Below, one piece after another: positions 14,101 to 23,440 of a stretch of 64,000 nt of DNA. This DNA comes from Pyrocephalus nanus. Taxonomy: Eukaryota; Chordata; Aves; Passeriformes; Tyrannidae. Each line of letters opens with the position of its first letter. Position 1 is the first letter of the stretch. Below the pieces are notes generated by a model that was not told the origin of the DNA, ran no database searches, and was given only the letters and a program-made list of their open reading frames with translations. A program made the translations under genes and the position numbers. The stretch lies in NCBI GenBank assembly GCA_038380795.1, contig CM076259.1:60717938-60781937 (forward strand). The letters run 5' to 3'.

Positions 14101-16560
14101 CTTCAAAACCCACATTGCCATGCAGTTGTTACATACCAAGAGATAGTTACCTGTGGTCGCAGATTGCCCTGCAAGTGTCATTGTTGACTGCTGGCTTATT
14201 GCCACTTGTGTCCCCCAGCAAGAATTATGGCAAGCACTAAGTTGTTCTGCCTGCCTGGTCACAGGCACCAGGTTGTTTATAAGTGGGGGGGCGGGAGGCA
14301 TGTGTTTTGCTTTTCCCTCTAAGTCTTTTTGCAGTCTGTGTATCTGGTGTCTCTCATGTTGTAAAGATGTTAGATTAAAATCCTGTTGTAAACTATGACT
14401 TGTTAAAACAAGTTACAAAAAGAAGCTGCTTGTGTTATCCATCCAACCCAGTCCCTCCCTGACTGACAGGCAACATACTGGATGTCTGCTTTGGTTTTGT
14501 TTTCCCCAGAGTAGGCAAGGGTCTTTTGATTCTGAAGGAAAGAAAAATTAGAAGGTTGAGAAACATTGTCCTAAATTTAAGGAAGAGCCATGGGAACAGT
14601 TCATAGGATAGTAGTCTTGGTACAGAAATTACAGGTCTGTAGTTCTAGTGGTTCTAGCTCTGTGGTTTTTAGTTTAGTTGTTTTTTTTTTTAAGGATAAA
14701 GTATGTGCTGTGCTTATTTTGCTTTCAGGTCAAGGAAATATTTTCATTTTTTTCCCTCTCTTCTTTTTTTTCCCCTTCTATATCTAGGAATAATAATCTA
14801 ATTTTCAGTTATTTATTGCAATTTAATTTGCCTTTTCTGGCATTTTTCTGTCTTGCTACCTCTTTTTCTGATAATCGTTTCATGTTTAGAAGTTTGTATT
14901 GTTTGGAAATATTCCTTAGCCATTCTTGCAAATGTTGTACCTCCTGCATAGCAGCCACATAATTAGTTCATTGTTTAGGGATGTGTTCAGTAGTGTTAGT
15001 CAGCTTTTATGGTACGAAACAGATTTGTGTTGATAAACTGTTACAGTTACGCTGTGCTGCCTTCGAGAACCATTGTGGGACAAGGGCATGAATAGTGTAG
15101 ATAAGGTAGATTAACCCTGGCATCTGTGGGAGATGCACAGACAGAAAGGGAAGTGATTAGAGGAGTAATACTCTGCTTTCCTTGTCACTGTAAATTATCA
15201 TCAGGTAGCTTTCTCATGTCTTTGCCCACATGCCTTTGATATACCTAAAGATCAAATTACTTCTGTCCGTTTCCCTGCTCATAGCAAATTTTCTTACAGA
15301 ACGTGAGGCAGTTAATGTACAAAACTGAATTTAAAATAAGCAAATGTAGCATTTTAGTCTGTCAGGTGTAAAAGATAATTGTCTTCAAAGTGCAGAAAAG
15401 TGAACTACTTTACAGAAATTGGTTTATGTGCTACTTCTACCCAGATGGTAAATGTGAGGTAACTCTTCTTTGAGCAGGTCACCGAGGCAGATAATGCATA
15501 GCATAAACAGTGTCCTGTCTTCACAGCCTGAGGGTAAACAAAACCAAAAAGCAGCTATTAAAAGAGAGAATGGAGTGAAAACCAAACCTTGATACTGCTT
15601 TCTGTTTATTTCTTCTTAATATGCTCTCTGTCGGCTGGAAAAGGTTCTAGACCTTAGATTACATCCTGCTCTTTTTGAGAGCATCATGTGGAATTCCCCC
15701 GTAGAGGTAGAACGTGTTGACTTCCCAAGTAGACAACATTAAGAAAGAAGATCTCTGTGGCTGAAACTAAGGATTTGTAACAGAAGACATCAGAAGAGTA
15801 TGACCGTGCAGGGATTCTCTACCATCTTTGAGATAGAATGTAATTCATGTTTTTATTTCACATCTTTCCCAGTTCTCCAACAGATAAAAGTTGCTTAAGT
15901 GAAATAAGGTTGTGTGCCTGTGTGCTTATATACACACATACACAATTGACACATTTTTTGAACTTTTGCATTTTGTACAAGTAGTGGTCACTGTTCTTCT
16001 TTCAGAAAAGAATTTCTTAATCCAAGTCTTAAGTTCTGTGAGATGTCTCCAATATACCTGGAAGTTCCCTTATAGCCTACTGTCTACCTGATCTCACATC
16101 ATTCTAGGCTAATAATTAAAGTGCATCTGTGGTGGCTGCAGCTAATCTTGAGAACTTTTCAGTATCAAGGTATGCTTTTAGTTTTTGTTTCATCGGAGGA
16201 GTCAAGGAAGAGCCTGCCATCACATGTATGGGTGTTCACTCTGAAATTTGAATGTGAACAGTTCAGGCAGATGACTGAAATATAGTTTAATGCAGTAAAG
16301 GTATTCAGGTAGATATTGTATGATGTAAACACTTCATTTTTTTTCTCCAGTGCACTGAGCCTACTTTAAAGGCTCAAATTGGTAAAGAACAGTTTTAAAC
16401 ATTTTCAGAGTTGAAGATTTCTTCTTAGTGCTGCTGTGTCTGACAAAACATCTGAAATATTTATCCTGCTCAGGGCTGACATGTGCAATACTGGCATGAT
16501 GCAATCCACTGATCCTTCTTAGGGCTGCTTGTTTATTAAGGAGTGACAATTAACGACTAG
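5102..16560. other. Large LRCH1 intron, second segment; no gene seen
   Basis: AT-rich intronic DNA with T-runs near 7100 and 9811. The longest open frame, at 8763-9167 (134 codons, TTG start), has no recognised domain and lies in low-GC sequence, so I treat it as chance. The 10000-11750 stretch is slightly more GC-balanced and may hide old repeats, but I could not name any. Confidence 0.6.
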
Positions 16561-17327
16561 TGTCCTCCCTCGTGCGGAAGGCGAGGGAGAAGGAGGAATT
16601 CTTCATGGGCCATGAACTGGGTTTCATATCACGTGTTATTAAAGGCCATTCTGTTGTTGTTTCCATTACTTTGATGGAAAGTGTTTGCTGCCTGATGTTT
16701 TTCCCATCTCATGATACAAGTGTTTGGGTGGTTGTATTTGGTTTACATGGCCAGACTTTGGTAAGAGGGAGGCTGCAGGCCTGAGGAGACACTGGAAGCT
16801 GCCCCCCTATCACACAGAGCCAAGTTCAGCTGGCTCCAAGATGGACCTGCCTCTGGCCAAAGCTGAGCCCACTGGCAGTGCTGATCATGCCCCTGTGATA
16901 GCATATTTAAGAAAAAGTTAAAAATGCTTTCTAACATGGCATCTGTGTGAGAAAGGAGTGGGAAAAATGTGAGGGAAGTGGTCCTGCAGACACCAGGATC
17001 AGCGAAGGAGGAAAAGGAGGAGGTCCTTCAAGTGCTGGAACATAGATTCCCTTGCCAGTCCATAGAGAAGACCATGGGGCACCCCAAGCTTGCAGCAGGT
17101 GGATGGGCACTGAAGAAAGCTGCAGCCCATGGAGAACCCACACTAACTACAGACCGCTTTCCTAGCAGGAACTGTGGCCCATGGAGAGGAACCCACACTG
17201 GAGCAGGTTTTCTGGACCTTGATCCGTGGGCTTTTTCATTGTGTTTTCTCCTCGTGTCCTGCTGAGGAGGGGAGTGATAGAGCAGCTTGGTGTACACCTG
17301 GCAGCCAGCCAGAGTCAACCCACCACA
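16561..17327 (+). repeat. Worn solo LTR of an avian ERV-L-type family (tentative)
   Basis: This GC-richer island inside AT-rich intron resembles an interspersed LTR I recall from many bird genomes. The shared parts are a 'ggtttacatggccagac' block, 'gagccaagttcagctggctc' followed by 'aagatggacctg', a TATA-like 'gcatatttaag', degenerate repeats of 'gcagcccatggagaaccc' type, and an end at 'gtcaacccaccaca'. The overlapping short open frames in both strands are by-products of its composition. The 5' boundary is uncertain and I could not find a matching target-site duplication, so the limits are approximate. It is much older than the provirus at 20376 and is not one of its LTRs. The family name rests on memory, not a search. 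Confidence 0.6.
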
Positions 17328-20300
17328 GTCCACATCTGTTTGTACCTACATGGAGATCTGCAGGAAGAATCCACTTGTTTTACAGTATGTTTTTAGTGAG
17401 TTTTGTGCATTTTCACAGCAGGTTCGCCTCCAGTATGTGAGCATTTTTTTATTGCCACTAAACTGTTTTTGTCCAAAACAGAAAGAAGTAGAAGATTAAG
17501 GAGAAATTTAAATGCTATGTTGTGGCACCTAAAAGCAGGTGCAATAACAAGGCAGACTACTGTATTCATTCTTTTTAATTCGTCCAGGCTTGAGCATGTT
17601 TCTTGCAGAGAAATTTCCTTTCATCTCCTTGGAACTGGAGCTAATAATGAGAACAGGCCAGCCTTTAGCTCCCTTCTCCCACTCCTTTTTACACACAGAT
17701 AAAACAAAAGACCTGAAGTGATGTTTGCTCAAAATTTGGGGGTGTCTGGGAGAGCAAATTTACACTGTTGGATTGTTTCAGGTTAGTTAGTGCACTACTT
17801 GTGAAGAAATGTAGGTGCGTGTTTCTTAACATTTGGCTGTGCCTTATTGGGAGTTTTCAAGGCATTGTGGTAAAGTAAGCTATTTATTCCATAGTGGAGT
17901 GCTGGATGAAATAGAGTAGATCAGGTTTGTTGGGGTGGAATGCAAACAGGGTCTTTTCAAATCTTCACTTTTTTCCAAATGTTGTTATTGTTGTACTACA
18001 GAGAGCTTAACCATGCCTTGTGTTCTTACATCAATTGAATGAAGGCTGAGGAAAAGTACTTTCAGTGTGAGTGTTTTAGAGTAGACTTTTCTTTTTAAGG
18101 GCTTGAGACCATTAGAAATTGGTATATATATTTGCTTACTGCAGTAATGATTGTAGGTGAGCAGACTCATTTGTCATATTTCGAAAACTGGGGTGGGCGA
18201 TAAGTTCATAGGAGTGCCTGGGGTGATTTTAATGTGTACCTTCCTGTTTCTGTCCTTTTCATCCACTGTGGATGGTCCCTGAAAGAAAGAAACATTGAAA
18301 CAGCCTTTGAGGATGTTGGCTGAGTCTGTGAGATCGGCACCCCCTCTAGTGGTGATACCTCCGTAGGGCTCTGCGAGTTGCTGCTCTCAGACTGTTTTCT
18401 TCAGTCCTATTTTTTTCCCTTTCCCCCAAACCCAACATTTAATTCCTCTCTGTATACCTTTATAGAAACTTCTGATATGTTAATAATTAATAGAAAAGTG
18501 GGTACAAAAGTATGTGTAAGATCACTTTGAAATTTCCTACAACTGTTCCGTAGTCTTAATTTAACTGTGGCTTTGAGGTGGAGATTTTTAATGTTTATTC
18601 TTAAATTAATCAATGTGAGACCGGTAGAAAAGGAAAACATGCTGACAGTGCTCAAAAGTAGTGCTTACCAGATGTATGAAGCAGCAGAGTCACTTCATAA
18701 TCTGTTAAAAATATTTGTGTTGCAAGGTCTGTACATTTTTTACGTCTACCTGCCTGAGACAGATGCACTTTCTGCATGTTTTCAGTCAGCTTGACTCAGT
18801 AGTGTTGGTCTAGATACCTTTTCTTTCAATGTGATACAAAATTTTTCAGAAAGAAAAATGTTGAGTCTATGCATGACTCATATTTTTTTCTTCTGTGGAA
18901 GTGTAATTATTTTTTTTTTTTTTATTCTTTGTCTTGTGTTACTTGTTATTCTGTCTGCTAAATAACTGAAATAGAAATGTCTCTTAGTGAAGAAATGTCA
19001 TGCGTTCTTTGTGGCATAATTTTCATGAACAAAGCAGAATGCATTTGATGCCAGAGTCAGTGGAGGCCTTTGTTGCCTCTTTTCCACTTGCGCAGCATCA
19101 CTGTCAGTAGAAGTTGCTGACTACAGTAAAAGCTGAATATACATCCAGGGCATTATTCATTAATTCTGGCAGGTAGAGAGGACAAGTAGTTGAGACAAGG
19201 TATGCTGCCATGGATATAGAGACAATGACAAGTTGTAGGACACGTCTTAAAAGTATATAGCACTTCATAGTTGCATTCCAGTGTTTTCATTATGAATAGA
19301 TAGCATTTGTCTGTAGAATGGTGCATTTTCCAACATTCAGGGGGAAAAATTGGCTAGAACGAAGTAATTGCTTCATTAAATAACATTGATTATTTGATTG
19401 ATTCTGGAAGACACAATTACACTGATAATAGATGACTCTTTGCCAAGGTGGGATACTGTGTTGCCAAAGATGTGAAGTGCGCTTAAACAGATATTCCAAA
19501 AGGCCTCTGAGATATGGTGCCATCAATTTGTGGCTTCAGTTATCAATGAAGATTTATACCTTGCTAAGAATGAAATACAGGGTTCTTAAAAGCCTGATAA
19601 AACTATGGATAACTTACAGTATAAAAGGTAGAGCCCCATATGGTTATGTCTTATATAGACTTCTTAATCCATTTTCTAACATTATTATTTGCATTATGAA
19701 ATTAGGGTCGAACTTAGTATTTTTTTTAGGTTTTCACAGTGAATTGCTTGAATTCTTTGCCAAATCCGTTTTTGACATCTCATTTGAATACTTTGAATGG
19801 TATCTTAGTACAAATGCAAATAGGTTCTTCAAAATGACTCCCATCTTACTCAGTAAGTGCTGAATCCTACAAAAAAAGGAACTTGGTGGGCTGGAGTTAA
19901 GGTTGTTTGGGTGACTTTTTTCCTTTGCAGTTTCTTGATTTCAGAGCTTCATAGCAAATACAGGTATTTCTTTTGTGTATGTATGTGTGTGTATGTATAT
20001 ATATATTTATATGTATATAAAATTTCCTGCTCAATGATGGATAGATGCTTACTTTTCTTACTTGCATAATTCCAACTTTTGTCTATTGTAGGTTTATGTG
20101 TTAGAAATAGAAACTTTTGGTGAATTTGTCTGTAATCTGAAATTTGTAAATCACTACTTTTTAATAAACTGCTTTTTTTCAAGTTCTTGGCTAAGATTTG
20201 TGGTGTAATAGTGCATAAGCATATTTATGTAATGAATTACTGTTATGATTTAAAGCCTTAAGTTCTTTAGCTCTCCAGTGAATAGTCTGCAATTTTAATT

Positions 20301-20370
20301 TAATAATGTACTAATAACTGATATTTAATAATATATTAATAACTGGAAAGTAGTAAAATTGGAGTACTTT
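17328..20370. other. Large LRCH1 intron, third segment; no gene seen
   Basis: AT-rich intron with T-runs near 18908 and a TG/TA microsatellite around 19978-20020. The open frame at 19432-19863 (143 codons) shows no recognisable domain and is judged to be chance. A single CTCF-like motif lies at 18339-18352. Nothing else could be supported. Confidence 0.6.
18339..18352 (-). promoter_or_regulatory. CTCF-like motif
   Basis: The + strand reads 'ACCCCCTCTAGTGG'. It matches the reverse complement of the CTCF core consensus (GYGCCCYCTRSTGG) at 12 of 14 positions, including the whole CCCTCTAGTGG core. It sits in a small GC-richer patch about 2 kb upstream of the provirus and in the same motif orientation as the LTR arrays. 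This is a motif match only; occupancy is unknown. Confidence 0.4.
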
Positions 20371-20375
20371 GGTAG
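20371..20375. repeat. Target-site duplication, left copy (GGTAG)
   Basis: GGTAG directly precedes the 5' LTR and is repeated exactly at 27850-27854 directly after the 3' LTR. The sixth base differs (t versus c), so the duplication is 5 bp. This proves a single integration event with both ends preserved. Confidence 0.95.
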
Positions 20376-20501
20376 TGTCATAGTTCTGACTTTAGCAAGG
20401 AATTTTTCTTCCCTTCCCCTCCCCCTGTGTGTGTGTGTGTGCAGCACACCCATTTAGGTGAAAACAAAAGAACTAGCCGGGGCGCTAATGGTCGAACATT
20501 A

Positions 20502-20514
20502 GTTGCCTAGCAAC
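20502..20514. promoter_or_regulatory. RFX/X-box-type palindrome in 5' LTR
   Basis: GTTGCCTAGCAAC is a palindrome with a one-base centre. It fits the RFX (EF-C/MDBP) pattern GTNRCC-N(0-3)-RGYAAC with a spacer of one. The same site is at 26877-26889 in the 3' LTR. Its position in U3 suggests a promoter or enhancer element, which is inference. Confidence 0.5.
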
Positions 20515-20517
20515 GAA

Positions 20518-20569
20518 GGGGGAGGGGTTGGGGCTGGTGTGTGGGCTGGAGGGAGGTGGGGGGGGGAGT
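20518..20569 (+). promoter_or_regulatory. G-quadruplex-prone tract in 5' LTR U3
   Basis: Within about 50 bases the + strand has at least six runs of three or more G, including a run of nine, separated by short loops. This fits the usual G3+N1-7 quadruplex pattern. The copy in the 3' LTR starts near 26893. A second G-run of nine lies at 20881-20889. Confidence 0.5.
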
Positions 20570-20957
20570 CGGGCTCGCGGGGAGGAGGAGAGGCTGCTGT
20601 GAGCTGGCAGACGCTGGTTCATTTGGTTTTTTTTTGTTGTTGTTTTTTTTTCCCTGTTGGAGGGAAGTTTTTTTTGGCTGCTGCGGTTCCTTCCCAACTA
20701 TTCCTGTTTGTCGGGGCCCCCCCGGAGTTCGTGAGTTTTTCTTCCATTGAGAGAACTTTCTGTGTTGTCGGTGTTGTTTTTTTTCCGCTTCCCCCTTCCC
20801 CTTCGCCCCCCCCCCTTCCTCCTTTTCCTCGGGAGGGGAAGAGGAATCAGTTTTTTTTTGTTTTTTTCTCCGATATACCCGGGGGGGGGTGTTGTTGTTG
20901 TTTTTTTTTTTTTTTTTGTTTTCCCCATCCCACGTGGCAGTGACCAGGGATCCCACA

Positions 20958-21142
20958 GCGCTGCCTGGTGACAGGCACTGGTGACAAGCTCTGCTCCTGT
21001 AGTGATCCAACAGCGCCACCTGGTGACTACCATAGGACACTACAGGTTCTGCACTTCCAACGACCCAACAGCGCCACCTGGTGAATGGTACAGGACATTA
21101 CAAGTTTTACACCTCCAGTGACCCGACGGCGCCCCCTGCTGA
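20958..21142 (-). promoter_or_regulatory. Tandem array of four CTCF-like motifs in 5' LTR
   Basis: Four copies lie at 20958-20971, 21013-21026, 21071-21084 and 21129-21142, spaced 55, 58 and 58 bases. The middle two read GCGCCACCTGGTGA; the last reads GCGCCCCCTGCTGA and matches 13 of 14 positions of the reverse CTCF core consensus. The surrounding 'ccaacagcgccacctggtg' unit is a degenerate tandem repeat, so the array probably grew by duplication. All four share one orientation. Confidence 0.6.
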
Positions 21143-21311
21143 CTGTGGTTGGAACTACACCAAAGGGTGCTAAAAATTGAACTATTTTAAATTTTCCTTT
21201 TGCCGGGCTATCGGTTTTGTTCTTGAAGGGGATTATTGGTGGGTATAGTAGTATTGCTTGGTTGTTTACTTGGGTTCTTTTTGTGTTCTTGTTAATACAA
21301 ACATACCTTTT

Positions 21312-21317
21312 AATAAA
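21312..21317 (+). promoter_or_regulatory. Poly(A) signal AATAAA in 5' LTR
   Basis: AATAAA is followed by a T/G-rich stretch suitable as a downstream element. It would place the R/U5 boundary shortly downstream and leave a U5 of roughly 140 bases. The matching signal in the 3' LTR is at 27685-27690. No convincing TATA box was found upstream; 'tattttaaa' near 21181 is a weak candidate. Confidence 0.6.
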
Positions 21318-21480
21318 GGGCTGTTATTTTGTTTTCCCTTTTCCATAATTTGTTTTTTTTTCCCTTCAATCAAAGCTCCTTAGTTTTGGATTAATAATTG
21401 CTTAGGAAAAAGTTTGGGGTCTTTTCCTCCTAATCCATCCTCAGCAGAAGACCCTTGTCCCATTTAAACTGGGACATTTT

Positions 21481-21498
21481 TGGCGCCCAACGCGAGGC
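21481..21498 (+). other. Primer binding site, tRNA-Lys-like
   Basis: TGGCGCCCAACGCGAGGC follows the LTR after four T residues. The first 12 bases match the classic lysine-tRNA (Lys1,2) primer site; two of the last six bases differ from it. Minus-strand DNA synthesis would begin here. The leader from here to the gag ATG is only about 75 bases. Confidence 0.8.
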
Positions 21499-21573
21499 TT
21501 TGAGAGAGGAAAAGTGGAAAAGGAATAACTGCCCTTTTGTGACTTTATACGTGTTTGTGAACCTGTAGGCACC

Positions 21574-23424
21574 ATGAAGTCTAAGCTCGCTGCTTTTCTG
21601 TGGTATATAATTATGCCAAAATCTATGTCTCACCTGTCGATGTTTTTCAGCTCAGACACTATGACCCTCATTGTAATAAGTATGTTTGAGATCTCGCATT
21701 GGGTTCATGACATAGCAAACTCAGCACCTGTTATTTTCCTTCGGGACATGTTCTCAAGGATATATTACTGCTCTAGCCTACACTGTCTCCTTTGGGGTTT
21801 TAAGGATAATGGCACCTATCCCTATGGAGAAACACAGGGAGGTATATTTACCCAACCCCTCCTACATTTTCTCTTTGGTTCTAATACAACGGCCTCTGAG
21901 ACATTTAAACTCTCTTTAGGTGTAAGAGACGTTTTCCTTTTGGGGTTTTTCGTGCAAGCTTGTGCCACGGTGTTATATCTAACATTTGTAGTTAGGCCCA
22001 TGATTAACCAGGCACGGGCACAGAAGCCAGCCCCAGGGGTGGGAAACTTCGAATGGCATGGGCCATGGGAAGACTTGGGTAAATTTCTAGAAAGTGGTTC
22101 AGTTCCTACAGCATGGAAGTTCGCTCTCGAAAAACTCCCAGACCCTACACAGATAATAATAGCTGCAAGGGAGAGGAGTCATGGTAAACCCATAGAGAGG
22201 CAGGTGGCAGATGCATGTGGGGCTTTAGCCGTTGCCTACCAAAAGGTGCTCGGTATGGTGCAGCCTTCACAGGGAAAAAGAAAAGATGAAAACGAGAGGT
22301 CTGATACAAGGGTGACTCCAGATCAGGCCAGTTCCAAGGAACCAAACAAGTCAATGGAGGTTGCACCTATCCAAAGGAGAAAATATAAGACCAAATCAGC
22401 CCGCCCAGTTGATGATGATGAGGAGGCAGGACCCTCACAGGCAGCCAACCCGGAGCCAGAAATCATCACTGAGTCCTTATCGTATGACAATCTCCGGAAA
22501 TTACGGGAAGACGTCATTCGTCAGCCGAATGAGTCCATACTAACCTGGATGATCCGAGTTTGGGATTCCACGGGTGATGCCATAAGCCTTGATGGTGGTG
22601 AAGCAAGGTCCTTGAGGTCTATTGCCCGAGATGCGGGCATTGAAGAGGCATTTGTGAGAGAATCAAAGCCCCTGTCTCTCTGGGCACGGCTGCTGGATGC
22701 TGTGAGAGAGAAGTTCATTCACAAAGAGGCCTTCCAAGCAGACCATCTTACAAAGAGCTGGAATACCATGGAGGAGGGGATCCGACGCCTGAGGGAAATG
22801 GCACTGTTGGAGGTACTGTTTGGAGGGGATATGCAAGCTAATCATGATCCCGACAAGGTTAGATGTACACCATACATGTGGTGGACCCTCATACGTATGG
22901 GGCCATCTGCACACATCAGTTACCTGACATCATTGGAGGCTGGGGAAAAGAGAGAGCCAGTGGCGTTTATAACAAATAAACTTCGGATGTACAACAGTAT
23001 GGTCCAAGAATCACTACAAGCCCGCGTTTCCTCCGTAGAGACCTCGATCAACAACCTCACTACCATAGCTACAAAACTACAAGATCAACAGGAGAAAATC
23101 CTAGAAAAGATGGAGAAGAACAGCTCCCAGGTGGCACCAGTGAGAACCAGGCGCCCCCCAGCCAGAGAGGGGAGACAGGCCTCACGAACCGAGCTGTGGT
23201 ATTTCCTAGCTGGCTCTGGAGAAGACATGGGACAGTGGGACAAGAAACCCACCCATGCCTTGGCAGCCCGAGTACAAGAGGTTAAGGACCAGAGAAAAAC
23301 AACGTCCGTGAAAGTGAGTGCAGTGCCGGTATCCCGTGGGCAGGGATCTGACCCACTAGAAGGTACCTCCCGCCGGTATTTGCAGACGGAAAACTGTGAC
23401 GAGCAAGACAGAGACCAGTATTAG
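21574..23424 (+). CDS. gag: Gag-like polyprotein with N-terminal membrane segments
   Basis: The 616-codon frame is called gag from its position between the primer site and the protease frame. The ATG at 21574 follows 'aggcacc', a good start context with A at -3. The first 145 residues contain several hydrophobic stretches, the strongest at about 119-140 (probably membrane-spanning) and others near 30-38 and 91-102. There is no Gly at position 2, so no myristoylation signal. Residues 230-300 are basic then acidic and low in complexity. Residues 300-480 are helical and Trp-rich, where a capsid domain would be expected. Residues 480-515 look like a coiled coil. The C-terminus is basic, but no CX2CX4HX4C zinc knuckle is present. 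The frame ends at UAG, in frame with pol. I could not match any domain by sequence, so the capsid identity is inferred. Confidence 0.8.
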   Translation: MKSKLAAFLWYIIMPKSMSHLSMFFSSDTMTLIVISMFEISHWVHDIANSAPVIFLRDMFSRIYYCSSLHCLLWGFKDNGTYPYGETQGGIFTQPLLHFLFGSNTTASETFKLSLGVRDVFLLGFFVQACATVLYLTFVVRPMINQARAQKPAPGVGNFEWHGPWEDLGKFLESGSVPTAWKFALEKLPDPTQIIIAARERSHGKPIERQVADACGALAVAYQKVLGMVQPSQGKRKDENERSDTRVTPDQASSKEPNKSMEVAPIQRRKYKTKSARPVDDDEEAGPSQAANPEPEIITESLSYDNLRKLREDVIRQPNESILTWMIRVWDSTGDAISLDGGEARSLRSIARDAGIEEAFVRESKPLSLWARLLDAVREKFIHKEAFQADHLTKSWNTMEEGIRRLREMALLEVLFGGDMQANHDPDKVRCTPYMWWTLIRMGPSAHISYLTSLEAGEKREPVAFITNKLRMYNSMVQESLQARVSSVETSINNLTTIATKLQDQQEKILEKMEKNSSQVAPVRTRRPPAREGRQASRTELWYFLAGSGEDMGQWDKKPTHALAARVQEVKDQRKTTSVKVSAVPVSRGQGSDPLEGTSRRYLQTENCDEQDRDQY

Positions 23425-23440
23425 AGGGGCCCTGCCTCTA
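23422..23440 (+). promoter_or_regulatory. Gag-pol UAG readthrough site with inverted repeat
   Basis: The gag stop TAG (23422-23424) and the pol frame are in the same reading frame with no other stop between. TAGAGG (23422-23427) is perfectly complementary to CCTCTA (23435-23440) around a 7-base loop, which puts the stop codon in a small stem. This layout resembles the stop-suppression strategy of gammaretroviruses and argues for readthrough rather than frameshifting. Efficiency cannot be judged from sequence. Confidence 0.65.

Larger units (their letters stand above)
20376..21476 (+). repeat. 5' LTR (1101 bp)
   Basis: It starts TGTC and ends GACA, a 4-bp terminal inverted repeat with the usual TG...CA ends, and matches the 3' LTR along its length. 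By eye the differences are an 11-bp insertion at 20493-20503 here and three T-run length changes (T9/T8, T8/T9 and T17/T15); I noticed no substitution. The 5' half is full of homopolymers (G, C and T runs), then four CTCF-like motifs, then an AT-rich stretch with the poly(A) signal. The many open frames over both strands here are composition artefacts. Confidence 0.95.

Noticed and set aside
19432..19863. 143-codon open frame on + strand
   Set aside because: Has an ATG but no domain, no splice context fitting LRCH1 and composition of intronic DNA; probably chance or an unrecognised repeat.
20485..21040. Several long open frames on both strands (up to 177 codons), repeated at 26764-27406
   Set aside because: They overlie the LTRs and consist of homopolymer-encoded Lys, Pro, Phe and Gly runs; composition artefacts.
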